DNA of 64,000 nt from Lonicera japonica (GCA_021464415.1 CM038470.1:6212394-6276393); one strand, 5' to 3'. Shown: positions 25,656-38,022, numbered from the stretch's first letter. Program-made: numbers and translations. The notes: generated from the letters alone by a model not told the origin.

Positions 25656-26471
25656 ACTTGCACCTAACTTTTTTTAAGTAAGCCATGACTCACCATTTCA
25701 TATCCATTAACTTGTTCAAACATAAAATTTTATTTTTTTTAAAGAATTTATATCGTGAGTTTCTCACAGGTGAAGAAGGGACGCTTTTGATTGATTTCAA
25801 ACATATAAAGTACATGCTTTTTTTAATCAAAAGGAGAAACTAAACCCCTTGGAATTTTATTAATTATAAACAATAAATTGCAACTTTTTTACATTTTAAA
25901 TTGAGAAGACCCATTATCAATCATATAGATCACTTTGAGCTTATAGGCGGATCCTTTCACTCAACAAAATCAATTCTTTTTCCTTCCCTACAACCTACAT
26001 TAGCCAATAAATTAGCCAATATAAATATTATATAATATATTTGGCATAATAATTTTTTGCGAGTAAAGCACAAAACCAAATTAGCCACCGTAGCTCTTTA
26101 CAAAACTAAAGCACATGAATGCCATGTGAGAAACATGTAAAATAAATTTATTATATTCATGAAAATGAATTAAATTTAGAGATTCTTTTAAATTTCAAAG
26201 ATATGTTAAAGAAAGTTCAATGGAAGAATGAAACAAGTGCATTGAATGAAAATAGAATTAGGTTTTAATATGGAGAAAATGAGGGCATTTTTAGAAAATC
26301 ATATATGTTAATACTATATATAAAATAAATTAAAATAGAATTTAAAATATCAAATTTCTTATTTTTTTATAAGTTTATCCCACCAAGTGGATAAATGAAA
26401 TAGAAAATGTGGATTAACTCAAATGTTGGATAAACTTCTCAAATCTTGTGGATTGATTTAAAATCACCCTA

Positions 26472-26765
26472 AATTTTTTCATGAAACTTAGTGGATATGA
26501 TATATATGATGAGTAGATAATATTTACAAAATTTCATTTGAAGATTCAATTTAAAAGTGGTGGGATGTTGCTCTAAATATTTAATGATCGAAAATAAACA
26601 TATGTATCAAAATTTTACTACGCTCACTTCCAAGTTGAATATTTCGATGAAATTTTGTAAAGATCATCTTCACAAAGTTTAAGGAAAAAAATTATCCATT
26701 TTATTTTTGAAGTAGACCTCAGTGGGTGTAATTGGATCGTAGGGTAACAGAGGGAAGCCAAGTCC
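26472..26765. repeat. Foldback MITE, copy 3 (left arm missing)
   Basis: The right arm ends GGGAAGCCAAGTCC. The interior (AAGATTCAATTTAAAAGTGG, CACTTCCAAGTTGAA) follows the copy at 2541-2926, but the GGACTTG left terminus is absent. It was probably truncated by the neighbouring insertion. Confidence 0.5.
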
Positions 26766-28079
26766 CTAAACTGTATATGTTTGAGTTTTTCAGATACACA
26801 TTTTAAACATCGGTATTTAAAAAAAAGTTTTAATACTTTATAGCCTTTCCAAATACAACATTTCATATAAGGACCAAATTTTACCCAAAGAAAAAAAAAT
26901 GATTATTTGGAGTTTGGCTCGCATTATTTATAGGGTAACTAGCTCTGGCCTCCAAAATTTAGTATAACATAAGTTTGACCTCCATTTTAGACGGTTTTTG
27001 TCAGTTGGCTGCTTTGACCATTAAAAATGTAGTTAAATGTTTAAATTAGCCTTTGGTTTTAAGTAAAAGACATTTATACCATTTTTGAGTATAAAATTGT
27101 ATTTTCTTCCTTTTTCTCTTTTGCCTTTCCCCCTCTCTCTTATGCCTCCAATCACATGTTCACAGCCATAACAGTGGAGCTCCTTTTTATGCTGCACCCT
27201 CCATTCTTCCATTCCCATATTTTTTTGGGGGTTGATAAATACACCCCCATTTGTTGTCACTAACACCTTTTAAACTTTTTATTAATCTAAATTTTATTCC
27301 TACCACCATCTCATTTCACTTTTTTATACAAAGATTAACTATTAATTAACTTAATTAATTAATCATTAATCACAACAAAACAATACCATCACCCCCACCA
27401 CCCTTTCTTCTCCTCCTCTTCCTCTTCTTAACATACATATATACATAAATATATATAGATTCGAAAACAAAAGAATATGGATTCTTTTTCTTCCTTCTCC
27501 TCCTTATTTTTTCTCTTCTTCTTATTTTTCTTCAAAATATGCATATACTAGGGTATGCCCGTGCCTCCGGCACTATTAAAAATAATTGTGATAATTGATA
27601 GATGAGTTACTATTATACATTACTATATATATTGTAACAATCGTAATTAAGTTTCCTTTAACATTAAGGTGTTGGGTTAGCATGGTTTAGTCAAATTCAA
27701 ATTGGGAACTAACTAACATGTATAACAAACGGATCGTGTCGAGTTAGTATAGATAACATGAATAACTTGAAATTGACATGTTTAAACTCAGTTAGACAGG
27801 TGAAACAATTCTTATTTATTTAGGTAATGATATTAGCACTATACAAAAAATACTTTAACACTTTAAAATCGTCTTTAATGACTAAAAAGTGTCCCAAAAA
27901 ATTCATATAAAATATCACTAAAAATAATGTTAAATTATTACAATATTTTTGTGAAGGGCTAATAACATCATTACCTTTATTATGTAACTTACTTTAAAAT
28001 GCCTATTTGACGCACAATTTAATTATATTAATTTAGTGATATCGGAAAATATAAATATTACATTAATGCTTGACTAGTT
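26766..28079. other. Intergenic, no gene seen
   Basis: Pyrimidine-rich tracts near 27100-27140 and 27400-27530. A short hairpin GTGCCTCCGGCAC at 27560-27573 sits at the edge of a change in composition, as at some transposon ends, but no partner end was found. Confidence 0.35.
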
Positions 28080-28168
28080 GCCGCCACGCATTGCGAGCAG
28101 TGATTAGTCGAGGTGCGCGAAAGCCGGCCTAGATTCCCCGTGAGGTAACTCTTGAACAAAAAAAAAAA
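28080..28168 (+). repeat. 3' part of a SINE, Au-like
   Basis: GGTGCGCGAAAGCCGGCCTAG, a GC-rich block in AT-rich DNA, is followed by CCCCGTGAGG and an 11-A tail. From memory it resembles the 3' body of plant Au-type SINEs. The head and target duplications were not found. Confidence 0.42.
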
Positions 28169-28828
28169 TCATGTTAATTATAAAACTATTAATTTGTATC
28201 TTGATTTACACGCAAATATACTTGCCCATCCCCCATCTATCTCATGTTCTCCCCTCTTTCTCCCTTTCTTTCTCCTCGTCTCCGTGTGTAGCATAATCAA
28301 ATTTTAAAAATTATTATTTTTAAAAAAATCAAGTAAAATTTTAGAATAAGAATTAGGATCTTTAAATTCAAAATCTAAACACACATTAACTTGACATAAA
28401 AAAATTTTAACTGAAAACCTGGCCATCAAAACCCAAGAAATTTACAACCTCCACCACATCACACTTCTTAATCCCCACCCCACTATAGCTCCACCCATAA
28501 AATCCATAAACTTCAATCAATAAATCCATCTTCAACAGAATTGAATAATTCAATTAAATAGTGTCAACAACCACAAAAACAAAGTAAAGAGGGAAAATGT
28601 AAAGAAAAAAAATGAGCAGGGTAACAATTAGGAGGAGAGTTTTGTGAAGATAAGAAAATTTTAGAGAGAGTGAGAGATAGAAGGGATATCGGTGAAGATT
28701 ATGAAAGAGAATTCTATCAAAAAAATGTTCGAACTTCAGAGAAAGAGAGAGTTGGGCTATAGGTCATAGTGAAAAAAATAAAGAAGAATGAAATTGACCT
28801 AGATAAATTTTACACCACTGGATTTGTT

Positions 28829-29005
28829 GGAACCACTTATAGCCGCACGATTATTATTATGGAACCACTTATAGTCGCACGATTATTATTATTATTATTA
28901 TTAATTTCCTTTTTAGCATAGGTGAAAAAGTGAGTCATATTATGATTATTTGTCAACTAAATATAAAAAGTGAGTCATATTATGATTATTTGTCAACTAA
29001 ATATA
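28829..29005. repeat. Two neighbouring tandem duplications with an ATT microsatellite
   Basis: A 32-bp unit starting GGAACCACTTATAG is repeated at 28829 and 28861 and runs into (ATT)n. A second 40-bp unit with GTGAGTCATATTATGATTA is repeated at 28925 and 28965. Confidence 0.9.
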
Positions 29006-29923
29006 AATTTAAGCGATATAATATTTAGATTTAAAAATCAACTTCCTTGTATTTGTTAAGCAAACACAAAATTTTAAATTATTTTATTTTCAAATATGTA
29101 AGTTTTGAATCTTAAATTTTTGAATTTTAAAGCTAAATCCAATTTTGCAATCTAAACGCACCCTAAAAGAAAATAGGAAATAAATTAAAATGGAAGTAAA
29201 TTTTGATTAGGAATCTAAATTAAAATGTAATCTAAATTAATACAATTATAAATTAATTTTAATTGGTGGATATACTTCTCAATTTTGAAAAGGGTAATAT
29301 TATCAAAATTTGTTCAAAATTTTCATAAATTAAGGATGGATTAATTGTAAGATATCGTGGATAGAAACAAAATCAGGCTTGTCATAATACTTATAATCCA
29401 CTACGGGCCAAGATCATTACAATCTTTATATGATAAGCACATATAATTTATGTGTATGATATCTTTTGATACATTTCCTTAATCATACTATTAAGAAAAA
29501 AATTCCATCATGTACATTGTTTATTAATTGGTTGTCTCTATTATATTAAAATTATTTGACAGTCACATTATACCTAGCTTTTACATCTCTTTTAAGTCAT
29601 ATTACTAATTCCACTGACATATTATGTATATAATAATTTTACATCTCATGACAATCATATTACTGATTATTCGTAATATGTCTGTTTCTTAAATGGGTTT
29701 ATGTATGTAAGAATATGAATTATTTGACTTTCTTCAAAAATGTTTATATTTCATCTAACTATTACAGTTCATTTATGTAGGAATATTGTGTCGTTAGAAA
29801 ATTGCTTATTCTTTCTATTTATCAAATAAAAACTTATTTTACAATGGACTATCATAAAATTTGTATCATTTCCCAAGTTTAATCACCGAATGGTTGACAT
29901 TTTTTCTAAACATTTAAAGAGAT
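29006..29923. other. Intergenic, no gene seen
   Basis: AT-rich. Bases 29350-29390 look like the inverted counterpart of the transposon end at 23456 (ATATCGTGGATAGAAACAAAAT). Confidence 0.4.
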
Positions 29924-29926
29924 TTA

Positions 29927-30307
29927 GCCCCTGTTTGGTACTTGTTTTTTTTCCTCCAAATTTAAAAAACTCAACTCAAAATCAACTCTACTTTTACACT
30001 TCCTAAAAAAACCTTAACTGTATTTTCTCTCTCTAAAAAAACTTTTAAAACACCATAACTTTAAATTCAAAAATCAAAATTAAATAAAAAATATATATTT
30101 AAAACATATTCGTCGAGATCTATAAAATAAGATCCATTTTGACTATTTTTTGAAATTTTTGTATAAGAATTTTATTTGGTTGAAAAAAACTAAAAAAAAA
30201 AAATCAAATCCACTTTTCAACATACTTCTAAATTGTACCAAACACCATATTTTAAAAACTCAACTTAAAAACTCAACTCAAAACATCTACCAAAACCAAA
30301 CAGGCCT
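29927..30307. mobile_element. Tourist-like MITE, family 2 copy C
   Basis: The left end GCCCCTGTTTGGT and right end ACCAAACAGGCC are imperfect inverted repeats. TTA flanks at 29924-29926 and 30308-30310. The interior shares TCGTCGAGATCTATAAAATA with the copy at 16013. Confidence 0.7.
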
Positions 30308-30310
30308 TTA

Positions 30311-30647
30311 GTGCTTGTTTGGTTGAGATTTCAAAATGTGTTTTTTAAATAAATTTTTGGGAAATGTGAAATTAAGTTGAAAAGTGAATATACTTTTTGT
30401 TGGAGTTTTTTTCAACAAATTCAAAAAAACTCACTAAAAAAATTCAAAAAATAGTCACAATGGTTCTTATTTTATAGATCTCGATAAGTAGATTTCAAAT
30501 ATATTTTTTTTATCAGATTCCGATTTTTGAATTTAAAGTTATGGTGTTTTAAAAATTTTATGAAAAGGAAAGTAAAGTGAAGTAAATTTTGGGAAGTGTG
30601 AAGTAAATTTCAAAAACTTGATTTTAAAATTTCAACCAAACACCACC
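30311..30647. mobile_element. Tourist-like MITE, family 2 copy B (inverted)
   Basis: GTGCTTGTTTGGTTG ... CAACCAAACACCACC, flanked by TTA at 30308-30310 and 30648-30650. It lies in the opposite orientation to copy A and immediately beside copy C, sharing its TTA. Confidence 0.82.
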
Positions 30648-30761
30648 TTAATAATTATTGTTAGAGAGAAAATAGATAAAATAAAAAAATGTTATATAAG
30701 TGAAAAAAATTATTTTTCACCTAGGATAGTGGTCACATCAAGTTTCTTGATTTGTATTATA

Positions 30762-30868
30762 GACACATACACATACACATACACATACATACACACACAC
30801 ACACACATATATTAAAAACATACATATATACATACATGCACACACACACACACACATATATGTATATT
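30762..30868. repeat. CA/CATA microsatellite
   Basis: Alternating ACACAT and (AC)n runs. It gives spurious low-complexity open frames on both strands. Confidence 0.92.
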
Positions 30869-30959
30869 CTAAAATGAAAGAAAAAAGAAAAAAACAAATG
30901 GAAAAATGCATATATATATATATAGATATCTTCTAAAAAAAAAGCCACAAATCTGTTTA

Positions 30960-32530
30960 AGTTTCAGATACTCAATATCGAGCGAATAACAATGAAGATA
31001 CTCTCATAATGACGAGAGTATTAGATTTTGAGATCGAATTATGTTTATTAAATTCCATTAACGAGCTTGGCTTTCTTAGCTTTGCTTTCCGCGACAACTA
31101 CATTTACTCTCCCAATGATAGGAGAGCATATCTCAAAAATTGGGCCGTATCTTAAGTTATTGCTAAAGTTTCAGATACTCAATGTTGAGCGAGTAAAAAT
31201 GAAGATACTCTCCTAATGATGGGAGATTATTACCACATTTACTCTCCCAGTGACATGATAGTATATCTTAAAAATTGGGCCGTATTTTAAGTTATTGCTG
31301 AAATTCCATATGCTTAATGTTAAGCGAATACCAATGAAGATACTTTTCCAATGACGGGATAGTGTAAAAACATTTACTCTCCTAATGATGGGAGAGTATG
31401 ATCTAGAGATGACTAAACACACCTTTATTATTGTCAGTATCCCTGGACTAATATCTATCTTAAAGCGCTAAATTAAACACTTGGAGATTATTAAAGCAAC
31501 ACAAACTATTATTTCAATCACCATGTCAAAGCAATACAAAATACTATGTCAAATACCATGTCAAAGCAAAAACTAATCTACCATTTAAAGCACCAAGTTA
31601 TCGTGTCTATAGAGCATAAAGTACAAACTCCATGATTACGGATCCGTTCACTAAGCTTAACACATAAGGTATTTTATGAGTATATTGCCATTTGGATTTT
31701 GTGTTATCTAATAAATCTAGTTTAGTGGGAGTTTGTATCCTTAATGCTCTTTTATTTAGACCAATTTTCTACAGAATAAAAAAATGGTTTATTTTCGTCT
31801 TAATCTGAATATTTGTTTTATTTCTTCATTGTGGTTTAACATAAAGTTGGACGGTCAATGTTATTCTTCATAAAGTTTGGAAATAGGCATGTAAGATCAC
31901 ATTGCATGATTTCCATGCACAGTTATTTTATGGTACTTCGATAATCGTGGTTTAGTCACGACCTTCTTTGATAATGAGCCCGGTAATTCCATGCTCATAC
32001 ATGAGATAGACCAGATTGTTTAAGGAGAAGTTAAGGATAAAACATACGGATGCGCGCTTAAAGAATTTTGTGATATAATTCCTTCGGAGTAATATCTCGA
32101 ACGCCAAGTGGGAGATTGTTAGAAAATTTTATTTTTTGTCATGCCTAAGATAATAAACACATTTTTATTTATTAATTTTTTATTAAGCCCTAGACATCAA
32201 ATAAATGTGGGCCAAATGTAAATTGAGCTTGTTAAGTTTTATGGGAACCCTAATAGACTATATATAAAGAATATTAGGGTTATGATCCCTAATACACCAA
32301 ACAAAAACGGCTCCCTTCTCCCCATTGGAAGAGAACCAAAAATTCCCATGAAGACATAAGGCGATTTGGTTGAGGAAGACCAGACCCGCTCGATCCGTGA
32401 TGAATTATTCTGATATTCAGTCATTTGTTTATCTGATTCAGGTACGCGGTTTCATTATTTTATTTAGTTCTTGATGATTTAAGATACTTAAGTGATTTAA
32501 TTCCTACATGCTGATCTAAAATAACTTAGA
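30960..32530 (+). mobile_element. Remnant of a copia-like element: 3' untranslated repeats plus 3' LTR
   Basis: Non-coding. A 135-bp tandem repeat (31106-31400) precedes a polypurine tract AAGTGGGAGAT (32106-32116) and an LTR-like start TGTTAGAAAATTTT at 32117. The GCCAAGTGGGAGATTGTTAG junction is typical of plant Ty1/copia 3' LTRs. A TATA-like TATATATAAAG lies at 32258-32268 inside the LTR. The coding region and 5' LTR are missing and the LTR 3' end is not fixed. Confidence 0.5.
31106..31400 (+). repeat. 135-bp tandem repeat with short inverted motifs
   Basis: ACTCTCCCAATGATAGGAGAG-like starts recur at 31106, 31241 and 31376. Each unit also contains AAAATTGGGCCGTAT and AATGAAGATACT. The CTCTCC..GGAGAG words are self-complementary and could form small hairpins in the transcript. 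Confidence 0.8.
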
Positions 32531-33995
32531 TTGCAGTGTAAGCGAAGGGATGTCAAATATAACTTTATTTTGTAAAGAATAATATTCAAATGTCTTGAAA
32601 AGTTGGAATATTGAAGGGAAAATGGATAGAATAGAGTTACTTGAGAGTTTACACTGTTTATTACGAGCCTTGTCCCAGTATATATTTAAAATTGATTTCA
32701 CATAAGTTGGTTTGTAATGTTATTTCAAATCTACAGTGGAAATCCTCTCATTGTATCCATCCATTCTCGACCATCGAATCCAAAATATAACCAATACTCT
32801 TAAGACATATTACCTTTGAAGCCTAACAATTTACAAATCCCCTACTTAAGATTACAAGTTTTTTTCATAACCTTTAAGAAAAAAGACTGATCATTCCTTA
32901 ATTTGCTATAGCTTTATATTAAAATTCTTTTTTACAACAGTACAAAATATTAAAACCCCATTGAACGAGAATACTGTCAGCTTAAAAACATCCACATATT
33001 GAATTGAGTGCCTAAATAGTTCCAACAACAAAATGTTGAGTGGGATTATTCAAAGGAGTGGATAAAAACCATATAAACATAAATACTCGTTATGTGAGAT
33101 TTAGCAATTGTAGAGGAATTAAATTGATAATTAAAAAATGGCATCCAAATTTTGACAGAGCGGCAAAACAGAGGAATAATGACTTACTATTTTTTGAGGC
33201 CACAACTGGCAGGATGGAGACGGCGAAAGACAAGCGAAGATGAAATGGAGTAACCAGAGTGGAGTGCAGGAGATCCAATGGTGAAGATAGAGAAGGTGAA
33301 AGACCAGCTGCGGAGATGGGAAGGAGAGAGACTGGTAGTGGAGATTGAAAATGACGGGAGACCAGTGGTGGAGGTAGAGATGGAGTCTGAGAGAATGACG
33401 GGAGATAGAAAACTTAGCTTAATTACTTTAATTATGGTTCTTAATCTAGAGGGTGGTGGAAGAGGTGTTTGTGACAACGAAATAGAGTGCATTAATCACC
33501 CCCTTATTTTTCTCTCATCTCTATCTACATATATTCACCCAAACAACTAAAACTCCAAATAAACCCATCAATTGCAACACACAATAGTTTCCCTCACGAC
33601 CACGTACTACAAATTAACCTTTGGAACTCCAACCGTTAGAGTTAGATCGATAAGTTCCACAACAATAGCAAAATGTTAGATCGCCGGCGGTTGTGACCGC
33701 AATGGTGACTAGATCCATTCAGAGGGGTAGGGATGGGGAGGTCGGTGGTTTTAGAGTGGTGGTGTCTAGTTTGTGAGGCTTGTTTTGAAAACTCCTTATC
33801 ATTTTTTTTACGGACAATTAAAAAAAAGATCTTATTAGAGAAAGATTTTCAAACTAAAGTCAAGGAATAATTTTTTTTTAAATGAAGGGCCTATTTTTTA
33901 TTTTATTAATAATATGACATGTGTCTTTTTTTTTAATTGTAAAATGACATCCTAACCCTTAAAATAAATTAAAAAAAATACTAATATGCATTAAA
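32531..33995. other. Intergenic, no gene supported
   Basis: Overlapping purine-rich frames on both strands at 33187-33550 have low-complexity translations (many GGAGATGG-type words) and no domain. Treated as chance. Confidence 0.4.
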
Positions 33996-34227
33996 ATATG
34001 GACTACAATATGAACCTTGCAGTCCATATTTCACTGCAATATGAACTTTGCAGTCCATATTTGTGGTGCAAAGTTCATATTGCAGTCCATAATTTACTCC
34101 AATGTGAACTTTGCAGTCCATATTTCTAGTGTAAAATTCATATTGCAGTCCATGTTTCATTGCAATATGAACTTTGCAGTCCATGTTTCACTGCAATATG
34201 AACTTTACAGTCCATATTTTTTGTGCA
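33996..34227. repeat. Tandem array of about 32-bp units with a flipping quasi-palindromic core
   Basis: Seven units, each with CAGTCCAT in the same direction. The adjacent 16-bp core reads GCAATATGAACTTTGC in most units but GCAAAGTTCATATTGC, its exact reverse complement, in unit 3 (about 34069). A diverged inverted core is in unit 5 (about 34132). Open frames through it are repeat artefacts. Confidence 0.9.
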
Positions 34228-34815
34228 GATTTTATAAGAAGGGGGTAATTTAGGTAATATATAACATGTTTTTATTAATTAAATGATACTTAAATTTATT
34301 CAAATACCTTCATTGAAAATATAAAACAAAATAGCCTCTTACACTAATCACCAATTAAAAATAGGTCCTTCATTCAAAAAAATATTATTCATTGGATTTT
34401 TGGTAAAAATTAATGTGTAATAAGACCTTCTACCTAATTTCTAGTTTTTTTTATAAGTGCAATATATATAATGTTGTACGGATTGGATTATTTTACAATG
34501 TTTTTTTATATCGTAAAAACACTGTTTGTATTTAATTTTTTTGTATATATATACATAATATAATATTATAAAAATTCATATGAGATATATATGTCGAGGG
34601 GTATCATTGAGCTTTTTGTAAAATCATGAGCAAACAAATAGTCAAAGGTGTCAATTTGGAAACCGTCCAAAATAGAAGTCATACCTATATTATACTAACT
34701 TTCAAGGGCCAAAACTAATTATCCTATAAAAATAGGGGACAAACCTCAAATAACCCACAAAAATTATTAAGGACCATGGGTTTAAATTCCCACTCACTTT
34801 CCTTTTACGAGTCGC
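34228..34815. other. Intergenic, no gene seen
   Basis: AT-rich, with no supported feature. Confidence 0.4.
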
Positions 34816-34823
34816 GGATCTAT

Positions 34824-35394
34824 TAGGGGTGTTTTCGGTTTTGGTCGGGGTAGAAAATAGGGTACCCCAAACCCTCCCTCAACTTTATAGTTCGATTTCG
34901 GTTTTGGTTTTCGTAGCTATGAAACCCAAACCCTACCCAAATTATTTCGGTTTCGGTCTGGTTCGGTCTCATTCAATTTTTTTTGTATTGTTAAAACTTT
35001 AATTCAAAATTGCACTAAAAATATAAATTCACTCAAAAGGCACTACAAAAAAATTATATAATGTATTTATTTTAATAATTAGCTTAAGTAATTATTTGTA
35101 AATGTAAATAATCCATAGGGTTAGGTCATTTATATAATGTAAATGTTGTAAGAAAGTTTCCTTCTTTTTTTTAACATATTGTAAGACAACTTAAGTAATT
35201 ACATTAAGTTAGCAATTTTTTTTTTAAAAGATTCGGTTTTCTCGGTCTAATTCAGGGACCCCGAATCCCCAACCCATACCGACCCAAATCAATCCGTTTC
35301 GATTTTGGTTTTTTTTTAGGTTCAAGAAATTTTGAATCACAACAAATCGGTTTGGTTTGTTTGTTCGGTTTTCGAATTTTTGATAACACCCCTA
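34824..35394. mobile_element. Non-autonomous hAT element, copy 3
   Basis: 571 bp from TAGGGGTGTTTTCGG to GATAACACCCCTA, with a perfect 8-bp duplication GGATCTAT (34816-34823, 35395-35402). Subterminal CCCAAACCCT and TTCGGTTT words are shared with the copies at 8038 and 12856. No transposase. Confidence 0.92.
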
Positions 35395-35724
35395 GGATCT
35401 ATCTCAAAAAAAAATGTAAAAATAGAGGGCCTTCAAAAATTTATAAAATTCGGTTATGATGTTAATGTGTGCTATTGGAAAATATATTAAAAACTTGCAA
35501 GAACAAATATAAAACCTAATTGTTTTCATTGCCTTTGTCATTAATGTTGCATTTAAAACACATGTTAACGAGATTTTTGAAAAAAGTTAAAAAAACTATT
35601 GACATGAGCCCTAATTAAAGTTTTTAGCTTGAAACTTTGCTAAAAAAAATAATATTTACTTTGAAACTATCTTTGGTTAAAACAAGTACTCTTTTAATTT
35701 TAAATTAAAAATCTATTATTCTTT

Positions 35725-36176
35725 GCGTGTTTTTGGACATTTTTTCAGATTTATGAGGTTTTCGTCTTTTCTTTTATGAGAGTTTTTATACTCATTTCTA
35801 TTGGATATAGAAATGTGTCTCGAGTAGCATAGATTAGAACTAGTGGAGATGTGTAGATTAGCTCATTTGAATGTAGATTAAACTCAAAGTTACGAAGATT
35901 TGTACTTCCTCGTTCAGTGGCATTTTGGCCTAGATAAAGACTTGTTTTGGAAGATTTCTTTTGGTTGTATTTTTGTGTTTCGGGGGTGTGCCTTATAGGT
36001 ATTATCTTTAATGTCTCTCCGTTTTTTCAAGGTTTTTTCCTTGTATTGTAAAACCTTTGATTGATGTGGTTTATGTCTTTACGATATTTGTAAGCTCTTT
36101 GAAGTATTTTTTATTTTCGTTGTAATGTTTGAATTCTATTATTAATGATATTATATTCTTATTTCAAAAAAAAAAG
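35725..36176 (+). mobile_element. 5'-truncated poly(A) retroposon (probable LINE 3' end)
   Basis: About 450 bp ending in a 10-A tail (36166-36175) plus one G. It is flanked by a 13-bp duplication TCTATTATTCTTT at 35712-35724 and 36177-36189, the mark of target-primed reverse transcription. The body lacks pol III boxes and is T-rich with TTGTAATG-type words before the tail, so a LINE 3'UTR is more likely than a SINE. No ORF. Confidence 0.75.
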
Positions 36177-36189
36177 TCTATTATTCTTT

Positions 36190-37401
36190 TCAGTGAAGTT
36201 CAAAAATTAAAAGTTTAAATTTATTTTTGAAACATAATTAATAAACTGTATATTTAATTCAAATTTTAAAAGATTTTTGTGGACTTTTTAAAATTTGTGG
36301 ATTCTTTTAAATCCAAAGATTCTTTTAAATCTATATAGAGTATAACAAATTTTAATAAATTCAAACAGAGTCTAACATATTTTAAGGTATGGACTATTTA
36401 GTATTTCTATAAATTTTAATAAATTCATTGATTTTTCTAGTTATAATAAAAAAAATCAAAGGATAAATTATAAATTAATTTTGATTATGACGTTAAAGTA
36501 ATAAGAAAATTATAAAACCACCTTAAACGGTTCGGATCGAGTCTAAAAACCTAGTGAGTTGGGTATTCTTGTCTTTTCTACTCGATTTTCATCTTTTGTC
36601 TAAAAAAATTCAAAAAAAATGAGAAAAAAAAAATCAAGGGACAACATCTCTGTGGTTTTGAAAAAAGATGATTAATTGGATAATTAAAATTTTGAAAGTA
36701 GCAATATAGAAAGAAAAAAGAGGATTTAATAGAGTGGATGAAGTATAAAGGTTCAAATAGATTAAGGTTTTTACAAGAAAGGTCAACATATTTTCACCCA
36801 TTTTACACTTTGGTCATTTGATAAATGCATTATAATGGATTCATAAATGCACTTATGTGAAGCATTATGATGTTCTTATATGGCTAAATCACACAAATTA
36901 AACCTTGAATTAGGAATTGATATTCCCATAGCAAATTAATATACTAATATATTTTTGCAAGTCAATTTTTGTTATTAAAAGGATTATTCAAGGTATAAAG
37001 AAGAATGGCATGGATTTCATATGTAAATAAAGGTTTCGATGAAAGAGCCAAGCTTTTATAGAAGAAAATAAGGCATCCAAGTTTTTCTAGGACTACAAAG
37101 ATCGATCTTGGTCCTCATCTTCTTCTTCTCACTGACTGAGTACTACTATGTCCCATATTTGAAAAATTGGGAGCAAGATCGATTTTGCTAGTCTTCTAAA
37201 TGTCACTACCATCCTTCTGCCAGCTAAATCCTTGATTTAAAGGAGCAAGATCAATCTTGCTGCTATATTTCTTCACCATGAAGCAAGTTTATCGATATTT
37301 TCAAGGTGACTTGTTCGAGTTGCCAACTTTCACCAACTTGCCAAAATATCATCTTGCAACTTATCCACTTGCCTCTCACCCCTCTTTGTGAATCTATACA
37401 T
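36190..37401. other. Sequence left of the CACTA element, possibly half of an LTR
   Basis: No gene. The part from about 36800 has GATCGATCTTG/AAGATCGATTTTG repeats and runs up to CTATACAT at the CACTA border. The sequence right of the element continues with TATAGTAGGCAAGGG, so the pre-insertion site may have been a TATA region in an LTR. Confidence 0.3.
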
Positions 37402-37860
37402 CACTACACTAGAATCAATGATTTATGACTGCCAAAAACAGTCATAAAGGCCGTTTGTGACTTTTTTCGACTGTCATAATTAGTATTGTGACAAATTTAT
37501 TTATGACAGTCAACAACTATCATAATTTTCCTTTATCACTGTTGCAAAGAGAGACCTAGAATAGTCGTAAGTAATGAAATTGTGACTGTCCATAACAGTC
37601 ATAAGTTTTTTCATTGTGACAGTTTTTAGCTGTCATAATTTTGATCCTTATGACTGTTATAAACAGTCATATGTTGATTACTAAATAGTGGTATATTTAT
37701 AAAGTTACGATTGTTAATAGCAGTCATAATTTGGTGACTGCTATGTGGTACTTTTACAATATCGTGACAGTTTATAGTAGTCATAAGTTTATGATCGAAT
37801 AGTTGTACATAGTTTTACAAACTTGTGATAGTAAATTTGTCATCTTTTTTGACAGTGACA
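37402..37860. repeat. Left subterminal repeat zone of the CACTA element
   Basis: Many direct and inverted copies of GTGACTGTC/GACAGTCATAA-type words follow the terminal repeat. In En/Spm such motifs bind the TNPA-type protein; the role here is inferred from that. Confidence 0.75.
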
Positions 37861-38022
37861 AATAATTGAATTATTTAAAAAAACAAAATTAAAATACTAA
37901 AAATCCAAAAATTTTTTTACCTGCTAAAAACATAATTTAATTACAATCTAAATATACCAGCAATATATCAATCACATACACCAAAGTTCAATAATCAAAC
38001 AAATCCCCAAGTATGTGTTCCT

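Noticed and set aside
30757..30948. Open frames across the CA/TA microsatellite
   Set aside because: Pure repeat translation.
33187..33550. Two overlapping frames of 90-101 codons
   Set aside because: Both read purine/pyrimidine-biased DNA; no recognisable protein features.
33981..34253. Open frames of 67-78 codons with repeated residues
   Set aside because: Produced by the 32-bp tandem array, open on both strands.
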